Part shown: one piece after another, positions 26,601 to 41,372 of the stretch
Layout: every line of letters starts with the position of its first letter
Position numbering within the stretch: position 1 is the first letter of the stretch
Assembly (NCBI RefSeq): GCF_028453695.1
Contig: NC_135774.1
Coordinates: forward strand, 9,982,001-10,046,000
Direction of reading: 5' to 3'
Length of the DNA stretch: 64,000 bases
Source of the DNA: Augochlora pura
Lineage: Eukaryota > Arthropoda > Insecta > Hymenoptera > Halictidae
Program-made: the position numbers and the translations under genes
The notes under the pieces: model-generated
The model's database searches: none
What the model saw: only the letters and a program-made list of their open reading frames with translations
Told to the model about the DNA's origin: nothing

Positions 26601-27536
26601 TCGGTGGCTCTGGATCAGCGCTGTCCACAGGTGGGGTTATCGAGATACTTTATACACCTGCCATCTGCCGCGGTGATATAGAACGCTGGTAATCATCGTT
26701 GCGGACGGTTCTTTTTCAACCATACGTGCGATCGAAACTTGTCATTTCCATTAAAAATTGAACTGAGCAGGCTGGCTGCCTCGATTTATCATCTGCTCGC
26801 ATTTCACGAATTATTATGAATACTAAGTTCACGCAGCAGTTATGGAAAGAATATTACCATTTAAACTAAGCGATTCTCGCGTAAGTCGGAACTAAATTAA
26901 AAAAAGAAAGATAAGCAGTAAACAAATTGAAAAGCACCGTATTCGCGTCGAGAAATATGTTAACATATTTTCAAACGGAATAAACTTTTACGAAGTTGCA
27001 TCTACTTGTTTGAACGTTGTTAAAAACCATGCGGTTTTCCAGAGTACGAATAAATTTTCCGAGATTGTAATTCGTTGCAGAAGAACATAAAAAGTAATGT
27101 TCTTTAACGTTGTTGCCCGAGTTTACAATGCTAATTTAAAAAGCGTATTTTGTAGATCTGGTTATTAGACGCGCTGAGAATTTTGCTGAAATCTGTCCCG
27201 ACCACAGGTATTAAAACCACGCTTGACCTCTCTTCGTTGAGATTTTCCTCCGAAATGGAACCATCTTCCAGACAAAGCTGCGCTAACAAGCACACTGGTG
27301 GCGGTAAAAAGGATAGAACATAGACGTTTCCACGGTACAGCGCATGACACTTCTCTTAGCCTCGGTTTCCTTGACAACAAAGCTGCAGGAGACAAATCGC
27401 CATTCTCTCTAAACGGAGCTAAGACAACCCGTAGAGCCTTGAGAACACTTTGTCATTAGTACCGCAGCCAATAATGTAGCAATCCTTTCTGAATGAATAA
27501 ACCAGAGGCTTAAAATAAAATTCGCCCCCACGACGG

Positions 27537-27579
<43 letters not shown>

Positions 27580-30500
27580 ACGGAAAATTCGACTGAGAAA
27601 ATAGTTAACACTTTACCGACCGGCCATTCGACTGTAAACATTTATTTCGTTGCAAAATAATTGAATCTATTTACTTTATTCATTGAGAAAGGTATATCTA
27701 ATATTTGAAAGATGATATAATGATATGGGAACTTATAGTGGTACCTTTATTTTAATAATAGATAAAAAATTATTGGTTGCTATGACAATCGATTTACAGG
27801 CTACCGGTCGATAAAGTGTTAACACGTCTGCACTTTCGCCGCAGTAAGTAGAAAATACGCGCGATGGACAGACACGTTCGACGAATCATTTTCTGTCTTC
27901 TTGCTGTAATCATGTAAATCCTGTTCACTACTTGCACGAATTATTTGTACTGGTCTCGCGCGTTATTTATACTCGATTGTCTAGGGAGCGAAAATTTCGG
28001 TCGCGTTACGACTTTCGGTAACAGTCGGTGTATTTGCCGTCGCACTCGCTTGCATTATCGGAGCCAGTCGAACTCGCCCGAGCCGACAGTTCGCCAGATA
28101 AAACCTGAAACTCGGAAATTTCATCGACTTGTCCCAAGTTTCCGATCCGCGCGGACGGGATTGCCATTCGTGGAATTGTACCGTTTTAGATATCCTACTT
28201 CCGATCGCGTTGAGGAATCACGGTCGATCCAGGAATTTTCCGAAATTCGGATCCGGATGATCGAGCACTATATTTGAGAGGAAATCACGTAATGCCTAGA
28301 GGGAAATACGCGATTTTCCATATTTCTCGGCGCTCTGGCGATTTCGTATTCCGAGCTTCGAGCACTTGACGGATCCTTGATTAATTTAATCCGACTATAA
28401 GGCATTATCATTCTGCTTAACATGTTGTGATGAGTTGCTATTTGCTTTTTGATTGTGGACACTGTTAATTGTTATTTATCTGATCATGGTATTTGTTCTT
28501 CCTATTTGTTTGATCACAGTATTTGTTCATTCTATTTGTCCGATCATAGCATTTGTGTATTCTAATTATCTGATTACAGTATTTGCTCATTCCATTTGTC
28601 TGATCATATGTCAGATCTTATTCTGCTGGCCTCACCACAAGATGGGTTGATTCTATTTGTCTGATCATTATCTAGGTTCTAGTCTATTTGTCTGGTCGTG
28701 TACCAGCTTGGCTATTTCACTTGTCTGACTACAAACCAGATCTTAATCTACTTCCCTTACCATTAGCTAGGCCCTACTCTATTGTTTTGACCATCGAATA
28801 ACTTGCATTTGATTCTTTTGATTATTGACTCTCTGTGTAGTCTTTGTCCAGCACAAACGTTCTTATTATATTTTTTTTTATTTATACTTATTATAATATC
28901 GATTTTATTTTTACACTTATTTAAATATCGATTTTTTAATTATACTTATTTTAATATCGATTTTATATTTACAATTATTGTAATATTATACTTTTTTAAT
29001 TTATACTCATTATAATACTGATTTTATGTTTATACTCATTTAGCCAAATATTGTGAAATCTGTTTATAGACCCATTTGATTTCTCAATTCTATATGTATG
29101 ATCAATATTAGTCCTAATCCCTTATATATGTCACTTACTCCCCGTACAATATTCAAATATCCATATTGACGATACAAATTTCTACATTTCAAACTTGGTA
29201 TACATTTATAATCATAGAAAGAAAAGTATCTTGCATTTCACTACTGTCTTGATTGCTTTAAACAAATACAAATCCATAACTTAATTATTACACTAAATAT
29301 CCTTACTGCCATATAAATAAAGTAAAAATCTTTTTCATCATTGGTGATGCTAGTAGATTTTACATATAATTTAACATCATTTCTTCCCTTTTCGAATTCT
29401 CATTATTTCTTCGATAATTAAATTTGTTTCATCCACGTCAAAAATTGTTAACATCAGTATTTTTAGCACATGTAATTTCTTAATAGCAAAGACAGATCTG
29501 TACTGAATAGACACAAGAGAATGTTTCCTCGACTATCGAGTGTTTTATACTTCGTACGAAATTATATACAAATGTTATTATCTACACAATGGGATCATCT
29601 TTTTACTCACCCCTCGCCCTAGGTTTAGTCTTCAGTTTCTCGACGATGTTGTCGTAAGCTATCTCTTCCGCGACTCCAGAGTCTTTCACCAACTTCTCCT
29701 TGACAGCGATACATATTTCGTTCTTTCCAAGCAACTCCTCCAGCTCCTCGAAGGCCTGCAACCAGAAATGTAGCCCCGAAATTACTATTGGTCCTATTCT
29801 CTCTCCCCACCTCTCTCTCTTTCCGCTACCTATCGATTAGTATCATGGTTGTTTTAAAACAACTTCGACACGAGAAGATCAACTCGTACCTCGAAGAACA
29901 CAATGCGAATTTTTCTTAGTATAGTTATACATATAGTATTAGTTATATATATATACATTTTTCTAGGTGCACCGTATATATAAACTTTCACATTAATCGT
30001 TTTGTTTAATAACTAATAATATAATTGAATAAAGGACGGAATATCCGTAAAAGCCGCCAAAATAGCGCGTCGTGCATAAAAGGCTAAATTAGTTTTAATT
30101 GACGAATTTAGAATTTAGTTTTAATCGTGTCCTTACAAGATCAATCAGTCTTCCTTTGTGTATTAATGATTGTTTTAGACACTCCTTCGAGGACCATTCG
30201 TTCCTATCTAAACATCGTGACATGAGAAATTCGTGAAATTCATCATCGTTCCTTAACGATCGCGTGACGCATGACCTCCATTTTCACTTATTTTCCATTC
30301 CGAATCTCGATTTCCCCAATAAATTAAATTGAACAAATGAATAAGAAAATATTCGAACTAAACATTCACTGGAATAACCAAACCGATGAAACAATTAAAC
30401 GTTGAAACGTCCAAATATTAATCAATGAAATACATCTATAATAAAATCAATTCAACAGACACCGAGATATTAAAATATTTTTCGCCTTTAAACATCGTGT

Positions 30501-33500
30501 TCCTGTTATTTATTCTAAACGAAAACTGTAGAACAAAGAACAGTGGTATAAAAATCGAATCGACGTTAGGTTCTGCATTCCGTAAAACAAGGATATTTTA
30601 ATTATGCTGAACGCCAGGGTCGTGTTATCGATTTCCGTTTACGCTATGCCGCGGCAATATGTCCGTCGGCCTTCCGCGGCCCGCGGTTATTGTTAATTAC
30701 ACGCGTCTGATCTTGATCCCTCGATAGATCGCAGCGCGTTGATCACACCGAACCACCGCCGGAAATAAATTACGCCTCCTAGGTATCGGTTAATGTCTGT
30801 TTCTAGACGTCGGACGCACCAGTTTCACCGTGCCGAGAAAATTAATTTCGCTAGCGTGGCGCACTCGTCGCGGAACGATCGACGATCCGCCGACTTTTTC
30901 TCTAATTTCAGTGGGCGAGATTCCGAGGAGATAACGAAATAAACGGGAGACGGGTGTGAGCGCGAGCGAGGGAGATAAAGAGGGAGAGAGAGACGCAATA
31001 AGAAAGGGAAATAAAAAAGGGGGAGGAAGAGATGGAAAAAAGCGAAATGAAAAAGAGAAAAAATAAAGAGGAGGGAGGGAGGTAAAATAAGAAGGAGAAA
31101 TGAAAGAAAGAGAGAGAGGGAAAGATAAAATAAGAAGGAGAAATAAAAGAAAGAGAAAGGTAAAATCAGAATAAGAAATAAAAGAAAGAAAGAGGTAAAA
31201 TAAGAATAAGAAATAAAAGAAAGAGAGAGGTAAAATAAGAATGAGAAATAAAGAACGAGTGAGGGATGGGAAAAAGAGAGAACTAAGGAAAAGATTGAGA
31301 GATGAAGGAAAAGGTACAGCGAGAGAGAGAGATAATCCCAAACGACTTGTAGTTCTTTCGGATTTAATTCTTTTTTAAGGCCGATTTCAGTTCTACTGCT
31401 CTCGCGACGACGGGGATCGTAAAAGTTGAATACGTTTTAAAAATTTAGCAGCGCCGGGAACGGATGAGAAAGCACGTTCGTTGGTCAAGTTCATTGAAAC
31501 GATCGTCTGGAAATAATTCCGTCGAATAAAATGCAACGGAGGATTTCCACGGAAAATGTAATCCTTCGATTCGACGAACGATACATTGTTACGGGAACGA
31601 TGGTTTTAATAAACTTTTGTACGGACCACAAAAGACAGCGACTTTTTACTGGCGACTATGTATCCGGGGACTCGTTATTCTGATTTATAAAAGCGACAGG
31701 ATTCTGTTTTATTTCGAGCACCGACGTTTAGTCAAACAATATCGAGTTCCACTCACGGACGTCTCATTTTCACGGGGAACAGTGAAGGACTTTGTAAGCA
31801 AATAAACAAAAGTCTTTATTCAAGGGAATGAGCCGCGGAGCTTCGGTTGTTTATTATTACAGAAACCGAGCACGAAAGAAACGCGAGGGACGTATCTTCG
31901 ACGATGCATCTGTCCCCTGGATATACAGGGTAGTTCTGATAAATTGAATCACGAGGATATTTGTGTTGTGTAATTTAATTTTTTAGAAATTTTTATTTAT
32001 TATGTATCAACAACTATTATTATTCTTCGATTAGAAGCTTGTCTTTAATCTGTTTTTTTGATTATGGATTAGTTTTTATAGCGTCTGATTGCTGTAGTTT
32101 TATAATTTAAATAAATATGATTTCGTTTGCAATTTATAATTGCGTTTCGTGCAGAATACAGTATATGGAAGGTATAAAATAAATATCATGAATATAAATT
32201 ATTAAATAGCATTATATAACTTAACATTTATCGTTCACTTTATAATTACCAGAATGACCAAATTGTGCGAAATTATATAATTGTTATAATTATATGATTA
32301 TATATTATACGAAGTTATAGATAACGCTGAATTGTATATTTACTCCATAATTTATATAATTAGGTAATCGAGCGAGATATAATGCGTAGAGGGTGTAAAT
32401 TAAATTATCTGCTACTTCAACGACCGTTAAATAACTGTATAACTTAGTAGTTTGTTTACTTTAAAATTTATATAATTACATAATTGAACAACACGTTATA
32501 TGCAGAAGGTAGGCAATAAATTGTCTGGTAGTTTAGTGAAAAAGTTGTAGCACAAATTGTCACTTGTTGATGTTTAATTGTACGTATACATTAATAATAT
32601 GTATCACGTGAATGCGATTGACACGATTGAAGAGAGTCAAAAAGTGTTTAGAACGTGGTTAATTGATAGCGTTTACATGGCCCACCCTGTGTACTATAAC
32701 ATGTATACATGTGAAATCAGTTTCTGACGACGATAATGCACACGCTCGTTGCCGATGCGAGATAAGCTGTATATTAAAGCACGCTATACATAAAAGAGCT
32801 CATTCGCATGCATCATTCTCAGGGCGTATGATCACGTGTACGGAAAGGGATCCAAGGTTGAAGGTCTACGTCGAACTACTCGTATACTAAACTAGCCTCG
32901 ATCCCTTGTCGTACCATTTTCTTCACAGTTGCAATAAATGGAACGACAATTTCGTCATGCCAATCATGGCAACCGCTAATTTGCTATCTATTATAAAGAT
33001 AAAAGTGTTAAATTGTACTATTGCAAGCTTCAATATTATTACATGATTTTCTAAATATTCGGTAGCTTACGCGATTAATAAAATAAATACAATAGAAATC
33101 GAAACTAAAATTTAACATTGAGTTACTGTAAGCTGCAATATTATTATATAAGTTTTTAAATATTAGACATTCTTCGTGATTGACAAAATAGATGAAAATA
33201 AAATAGATAAAATAGATAAAATAGATAAAATAAATATTATTTAAGGCTAATTTTATGAAAATATAAACATGGTAGTAGATTTAATTACCCTATAATAACA
33301 AAAATATTTACGGTCGAATGACGATAAATTGTTAAATATTATGGAATATTTTAAATTTACATAATACTTAAATATTATAGAATACTTATTAAATATCGAG
33401 AATCTAGAGAATAAAATTTTATTCAAACATAAAAAGACGATATAACTAATAATTTCACGAGATTTATAAGGAATGGATATTTAGAGGGCAACACGTAGCC

Positions 33501-34889
33501 GATAAATATCGGTATGAGAAAATTGTGCGAGGTTTAACTGTTTCAAGTAGGAAGTAGGGACGCGCGAAAACGTTTCTGTAAACCAATTAACGCGTACGTC
33601 GCACTCTTAATGGACACTGCTCTCGCGAGAACGTCAAATACGTTCAAATGGAATTCCTCGCGACCGTTGGACGTGGTCAAGCGCTTGGAAAATTTGGCAC
33701 GGTTGCGAGGCAACTTTCGCGAGTCACACCTACGCGAATTTGCGAATTTCTGCTGCCCTGGGCGTTGTTTACTCTCAAGGTGCCACAGGGTTCTGAGGAA
33801 TAACTATCTGGTGACTACTCACTTGTGTTGACTATCAATCTTACCTTCAATGGAATGAAGTAGTTTTTTAATACGTCAATGGATGCAATTCGACATTAGT
33901 TATAAAAATGTATTAACCTACTTTTGTCGATAAATAAATAGTTTAGAAGATATTCAAATTTAAATAATCGTAAGTTGTAATTACTGTTGCATTTTTAAAT
34001 TCGTTTTAATAAAATTATGTAAAATATTATATAGAAAAATGTATAGAAAATTAGAGAGAAAACTGTATTTATAAATTTATAGAATTTCTGTTTCTTCTCT
34101 TTAACAGTATCTACAATATTACAATCATGCAAAGAAAATTATAATTTCTCTACACCGTACACTTACCAATAAATAATACTATATCGTTTTACACTATTCT
34201 TTTAAGCATTTTCCGTGAAAGACAGATGCTCGAATACGTTACATTTTCCATGCATATTTTACCCGAGCACTTTCCATCCTCGTTACTCCTTGTAACAATC
34301 GATGAGCCGTAAATGGACTGCATAATTTATGCATTTTTACCAAAACGGTACACCTCACCATGAAACATTGAAAACTGTATTCAAGAATAGCGTTTTACAA
34401 TCACCGTGTAATTGGAACATCAGTAATTAAGTCTTACTTCCTGCCACGCAGAAAATTGTTCATAACACGTGAAACACGCTTATCCGATTTGAAAACCGAA
34501 AGCCGAGTGCGCGGTTTTCGAAAGTGGTTCGCATTGTCCGAAACTGCCACGTTCCATGGTGAAAATACGATAAAAACAGCGCGACAGAAAGGACGCGCAC
34601 GACCGGGGATGGAAAAGTGCAACCGCACTTTTCAATTTCAGTTTATCCGCGGCAGAAACGACCGCGCCGGTTACGGCGGATTTGCCGAGAAGAATCGCCG
34701 AGAGCGCATCGTTGTTCCCGAATTCCGGGAACGTAGACATTTCCAGTCTGCCACGTTTCAGCCTTGTAAGGTGAAACGTACAAGCGTACGCGCAACAATA
34801 ACTTACAGAAGAACGACTTAATTTGCCTAGAACGCGAGTGGAAACGCAGAAGCAGCGAAAGAGAAAGACAGAAACAGAGAGCAAGAGAA

Positions 34890-34921
<32 letters not shown>

Positions 34922-37900
34922 TGATAGGGAGAAAGGGAGATAGCACGTAGGGCATTAGGGACGGTGATATTTAAGTCTGAATAGCGCGGCGTGCTCTGCA
35001 AGCATTTTATGCACTGCTAGAGTGATGCAGCTGTGCGACGAGCACGCGCATGAAATTTCTTAGGATGCGCATCCGACAGCCTCTTTCGCGTCGCGGCTGG
35101 TAATGGCTTTCATCTTCGCCGTGGACGACCGTTGCACGAGCACTTCAACGAACAAATGGAAGTTATTCATTTCTGAACTTCAATACTACGAATCATGGTG
35201 TCATTACGCGTTAATGCATTCCCCGCGATGCACGCGTCCTTCGCGCGTCTTTCACTTCTCCCGTTCGTCTTTTCTTCGTGTTATATACTAGGCCCCTTGA
35301 ACAGTTAAGCAATAAACCGAGGGGTTGCTGTAAACAGCGTTCTCTAAAGACCTTCGCTCCCGGTGATTTTTATGAGTAATGGGCAGGGAAAGATCATCCC
35401 CCAAAGAAGGGAAATAAATCAGGCAAGCGGTAGACGACCCTGAGTCGAAAAGTTTGCGAGGCGGAGCTGAGTTTGACAGTCTCGAGTGAGAAACGAAACA
35501 AGTAATTTTTTATTCAATAGTCTTTCTATCCATCGTGCATATCAGTTAGTAGTTACCGTAAAAATTAATTCAGTTTATACTTATTTATCCCAGTTCTTAT
35601 CCATCAAGAAACACTTTGTATCGAATCCGGGCGAAGCTTCCCCGCAGAATTAGGCGTTCTTTAACAATATTGATTAACGAATCAAATTATAATTAACCGT
35701 TCATCAATATGAATTATAGCGAGTTACTCATTTATGGTAAAAATGGGTGATATTGAAAGCAGTAAAGGATTAAAAGGAATTATAAATCGTCCACTAATAA
35801 TATAATAATATATTGTATACTAATTTCAAGTTATTAAAATTATTAAAAAGAGAAAGATAATTATACTTAGCTAATTCGTCTCACAATTGATGTAAGCAAT
35901 TTTTACTTTGTATAAAAATCCGCAATCTGGTCATTAGTTACAAATTTTACAAAAGTAATGTTTTGCTTTTGTTAGGTACGAAAATATTTTCATTAATTAG
36001 GTATTGATTCTTAGTTATAATTGCCCAGTTCATTATTACTCATTAGTCCTGATTAGCGGTAATTGTTCATAATCGTTCACAATTCGATCACTAATAATTT
36101 ATATTAGTATTGCGCTCGGAAATTAGTGGGCATGATTTACCGACGTCTATTAAGGTATCGGACGAACACTTTGAAATTAGGTTACTTATTAAGGCGATTT
36201 CTCATTTGTTCACTCAATACGTTCACTTATACTAGCCACCGTTCTAACTACCTATTATTAATAATTTTTGTTTCCTCAAGTATGAATAAATTGGTGTTCT
36301 GTTGCATTAACATAAATAAAATCATTCTGTGCTTATAACGTAGTTTTGATCTATTCGCCCAGTCATTTTAACAAATATTTTCAAATAATTTTTTAAACAG
36401 CGACCCTCAGGTCTTCTTTGTATCAAAATCTTCCAGCAGCAAATTGGAAGACAGTTTTATAAATTAGATAGTTTGAAACAATTTATGATATGGAGTTAAT
36501 AATATAGTATAATAATCTTCGTCATCGTAGAGCAGTCGATGAATAACCATTTAGCAGTGGCAAGTTTTCTAAACAAGCCCCGGATTGTTTAAGCCGTTCA
36601 TTCCCCGGCGTCGTTTCATTTCCCACTGTATTTGTTACAGAAATCGCGGAACTGGACTAACAACGATCTTAGGGCCCGTTATTTATATTTCGCAGGGCGC
36701 GTTATTTATTTTGCCGATCGAAATGGTAATAAAGACATCACGTTCCGAACGAGCCAATATTTTCCTCTGATTGCTATCGAGAAATTGCACGACCACGACT
36801 CTCCCGGCCATCCGTACGAGATGTCTCCCCCTTTGGATGGGGTAGAAAGGAACAACGGGTTGACACGCATAAATCAGGTCCCGGAAAGCAATCTCCAATC
36901 CTCATTGTTGTTTACGAACGAACACAATGCGAAAAATTCCGTGGAGACACCGCAGGGCAACTCGGCGGAATCGAACGGTGAAGTGTACATAAGTCAGTGG
37001 ACGGGTTACTTTATAAGGTGCCAAGTGCACTGCGACAGCTGCGGCGCTAATAAAATTCTCAGCGTCTGGGAAAAGAAAATTCTTAAATGACTCGATCGAC
37101 TACAATGAATGTTCTATATATAGAAAATTTGAAAATAATGCGTTTGTACGATGCAATTTTCTTTTGCAGTCTAGTGCACTTGTATTGTGCACTGCAATGC
37201 ATGTTGCACTGGGAAGTAGTACCTTTATTCAATGAACAATATTCCTTTTATCACTTTTATGTAACAACATAGATTGGCTCTATGCAGACATATTTTTATA
37301 GAAAATTGTTTTCAGTAATGTTTGATGTCTTTCGTTGGTAATTTCAGTTAACAATAATTACGAAGCGTTATTAAATCTTGTCTTCCTAAATTAGCTTCAT
37401 TCAAAAATGAGATTAAATACAGATCAGTGAGAACATTCAAACATTGTTGCATTATAACCAATTCATTAACATTAGTAAACAGAGACATAAATATCAAAGT
37501 AGCTTCTCTAACCTGTAATTAATATAAACAATTTTTATTCTACATAAAAATCCGCAGTCTAGTGATAACATACTGTTACCACAAAAATCATTAAAATAGG
37601 AAATTTCTTTCCATTTCCACATATTCGTAATAGGTCTACTAAAAAATGCTATCTTTTCTTAAGAAGAAAGAAAGCAATAAATTTTGTATGCATCAAAAGC
37701 TTTTGAAAATTGATCTCCGATTTTTCATGAGCTATTACGCGTCAGACAAATCGCTAAAAATCGAAGGCGAGCGGTGCGGCGAGAATAAAAATAAAAATCG
37801 AGTGCATCGGTGGCAACGTGTTAACCAGTATATGGGTCAATGGCGCTCGTTGCCCGTACAACTGTCCATTGTTCCCCGCGGACGGAGTGCACGTGACGAG

Positions 37901-40900
37901 TCGCGATAAATTACAAGTCCGCGTACCTTGGCCTCCGAACTTGAATATTCGGCTTGTTCGCGCGGGACGGCCGTCGCCGTCGTCCTCGCCCCGCCGGTTT
38001 TCATTCTCGAGCGGGCCAGAGAGCCCACGGCCACTTTTGTTGGTCGTGTTGAAATTCAATTTACCTGCGAACGCCAATTTCGCCCTATTACAAGGCATCC
38101 ATTACAGGCGGCGGCACGCGGCGGAGACGAGCGACGGCGAAAATATAAGATTGCCTGAGAAACTGTCCGCCGAGACCAGGAAGCGAAAGCCTCGCTTCTC
38201 GTGTCGCGAATCTGAATATTTATCAGCCGCCGGGAACCTTTCGCATTTCCCTCCCTCTTGTAGTTTCGCCCTTGTGCATTACAACCGGTGTGAAACGAGT
38301 CGGCGATTGTACACTTCGCGCATCTTTATTGTGTCTGACGCCGTTACATTGTTGTGCATTCTCTCATCGATTGCAGTCCGCCTCGCGATCTATTTTTATT
38401 TCGTCGCTGCTGGCGGCATTACCTTTCGCTTTAATGGGTCTTTTTGCTCGTTTTGTACATCGTGATTCGAGTTTTTTTTTCAGGAATGGCGTGTTTGCTT
38501 TATGAGAATTATTTTTGGCAAATTGATAATTATCAGGACATTAAGAGTCTGCCCTTTGTTTACCCGTTTTACTCAGTCTTCGTTAATTATATTATTGGTC
38601 ATTTTTCTAGTTCAATTTTTGGATGGTATATAATTTTTTTGAGCATTCTATAATTTTATAAGAAGATTATGGCAGGATCTTTTTAATGAGATCATAAATT
38701 GGGATCGCATAAATTTTTATAGTTTGTATTCGTTCATTTTATTCAGATTCTTGATTAGCCATTCGATTATTTCAATTTTTAAATAGAATCGCTTACTGCA
38801 TGATTTTATTTGTTGAAAATTACACAAGCAGTACATTTTATTTATTCTGAATTATTTTATTAAAACTTTTGATAGCCTGTCACTTTCTTGATCAATCTTC
38901 GACTTCATTTTCTGAGAATGACATACAATTCTTTTTATTACATCTTCTTCTATTTATTAATTTTTGCAACTGATTCATCTAAACAAATTTAATTACTCAC
39001 ATAGAATATAACACGCTATAATTGATCCCCATATTAATGATAGCGACGTGAATCAATTTCAAGTATCGATATCAGAAATTGCAGGATTCGCGAGAGGAGA
39101 GCGATCCTCGCGCGTAGCAACATTGGTTATTCTATTTTTGCAAGATGCACTTATAGCCTCCTGTTGACACTGCTAAGGTTGGCACCAACGTTCCCGAGAC
39201 TTTCTGCGGAATATCGGAGGGAAAATAGCAGTCTAAGGGAAGCGCGAGAGGTACGAGAACGACGAACCGGGTTTCTGCTGAATATTTATTACCAACCTAG
39301 AGTCTTTCGTCTTCCAGCTGCAGCCCGTCATTGTACGCGGGAGATGGACGTCTCCCGCCGTTACACGCCGTGCATCCTTCAATTCGGAGTTGCACGGTTT
39401 TCCTCGAACTATTCGTCTAACGTCGTGTTTGACTTCCGTGTTACCTGGCGAATCTTGCCGGGCAATTAGCAGAAATTCCCCGGGAAGAAGACTCTCGTTG
39501 AATTTTATTCGCATAATTCAGCGGAGCGCCGACGAAGGATCGCAAAGTTTCTAATCCTTTTAAGCGCGAAAGTATAATGGAAACAATCGCTGGGAAACGT
39601 GTGCGGTACCTTTTTGTGCTGCTGTTACATTTAACTGTTTAGCTTCATCTCTTTGATGAGTGGTCGATTTTCTTAATATTTTATCCAAATACAAGATTTT
39701 TATAAAATATATAATTTAATACGGAATGACAAAGAAATTAGCTGCGATATATGTTCGAATAAAGAAATATAGTCGGCTATTTTCAATAAAAGCATTTTCG
39801 TCATTTCAATAATTTTAGAATAATATATTGGACACGATTAATTCGCCAGACGGTGGTTTAATATTAATGTACAGTATAGTAATCCTTCTTATTTTATTTT
39901 TGCTAGTGAGAAATAATTTTGAGAAATTTTTTCTTTCTTCACGGACACGCCGTGCTCGCTTTTTTTCTGAAAATTCGTCGTCGCTAGTTTTCCCCTCGTA
40001 TTTTGTTATTTCTCGGCGCGGAACCGTCCCGTAAAAATCAATTTACAGGGAAACCTGTAATTGCGACGTTACACGATGGAGTGCCGGCGGAATGGTGTAA
40101 CACATAGTAGCACGCGTGGAATATTTCCATCTTTCCCCGCGGTGGTAGACCAGACATTTCAGGTATTCCACACAGAATGCGCCTCTCCTTTTATTCTGCG
40201 GCTAATGGAAACTGATGGAGGTATACTTCTTCCAAAGACTAGCAATGCTATCTGCGAGTAGTATACCTTAAGATCCTTCGGCGTGCCGACTTCTGCAGGT
40301 TTACAGAAAAAGTTTGCCTCTGCGAGCATAGTAACGCAGAGCTGCAACAATGCATTTTTCTTTATTTTAGTGAACGTCTTCTCTTTCTATTTTATTTACG
40401 CTTAATTGTATTCGTGTGTTTTCTAATTTATACACTCTTTCAAGAATGAGTAAAAATTTATTTTTTTATTCTAAAATGTTCGTCTTATAAATGTCATGCA
40501 TTCACATGCACATCATAAGCAAATTTTCCTTCGCATTTACTATGCAGACGATGTTCAAATAAAATAAATTTTTTGACACGTTGGCTAGTTGCGTTACTAG
40601 CATACATAGTTATATGTATTTTATTTACGATATTAAATATATCTCTTATAAAATATAATAAAAATGCTATCGAATAAAAGCTATAAATACTCTAAATATC
40701 TTGCTATGTGTTACAATTTTAAATAATTATATAACGTCTATATAAATATGTATATTTTCTTGTAAGCTCAATTTATGATTACAAAATTCAGGTAAATTGT
40801 AACTAAGGAATTATATAACACTAAAATCATGGAACACTGCAAGAATATTGAAAAAACAACCTCAACAATTATCAACATAATTTTCATATTTCAATGATCC

Positions 40901-41338
40901 TAATTTTTATAGCAACAAATTAAATTTTTCGAAGATCCGTCGCAGTTGAAATGATATCACGCAACAGCCCGACCTTGGTGTTTGTTTCGACGTTCACAAA
41001 TGCAGCCGACGATCGCCAACAAAAATACCGAATGTACATATTTCGAGTATTACATAGGCGGCTTTCATTGAAATTGGCCACTTGTGCGCCGCTTCTCCAG
41101 TTGATAAAATGAAAAGAAGGGCATTTCGACGTTAAGAATACCCCTCGATGAATTACCATTCACGCTCACGTGAGAAAGTGGCGCAGAGTTATCATCTATT
41201 TCAAGGAATCTCGCATGCATAGAAAACGGCATCCGTCCTGCAGCTGGCGTGACGGTAATATGGGCCATGCAAGGTCGGTCGTTATGTAGCCGCGTATTTC
41301 GAGAAGAAGCTAATTAGGTGTACGCCCGTTTTCTCCAC

Positions 41339-41372
<34 letters not shown>

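Larger units (their letters stand above)
22149..27600. other. Large mGluR intron, left part
   Basis: Part of the 8.5-kb intron 21124-29610. It is mostly AT-rich, with GC-richer blocks near 22780-23250 and 25900-26680. The open frames at 26079-26528 (-) and 26425-26676 (+) lie in the second block, overlap on opposite strands and show no known domain. A 26-bp tandem repeat lies at 24860-24940. Confidence 0.5.

Noticed and set aside
28453..29045. Regularly spaced repeats that could recall a CRISPR array
   Set aside because: Units are degenerate and contiguous without unique spacers, in an animal genome.
30790..31341. 183-residue hydrophobic frame on the - strand resembling a membrane protein
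   Set aside because: It is the pyrimidine complement of the purine tract; Phe, Leu and Ser follow from composition alone.
36632..37090. 152-residue frame on the + strand with three cysteines near its end (RCQVHCDSCGAN)
   Set aside because: The cysteines do not form a known zinc motif and no neighbouring exon or domain supports it.
37818..38465. 215-residue frame on the + strand
   Set aside because: Several overlapping frames on both strands over the same GC-rich block, no domain, no splice-compatible neighbours.
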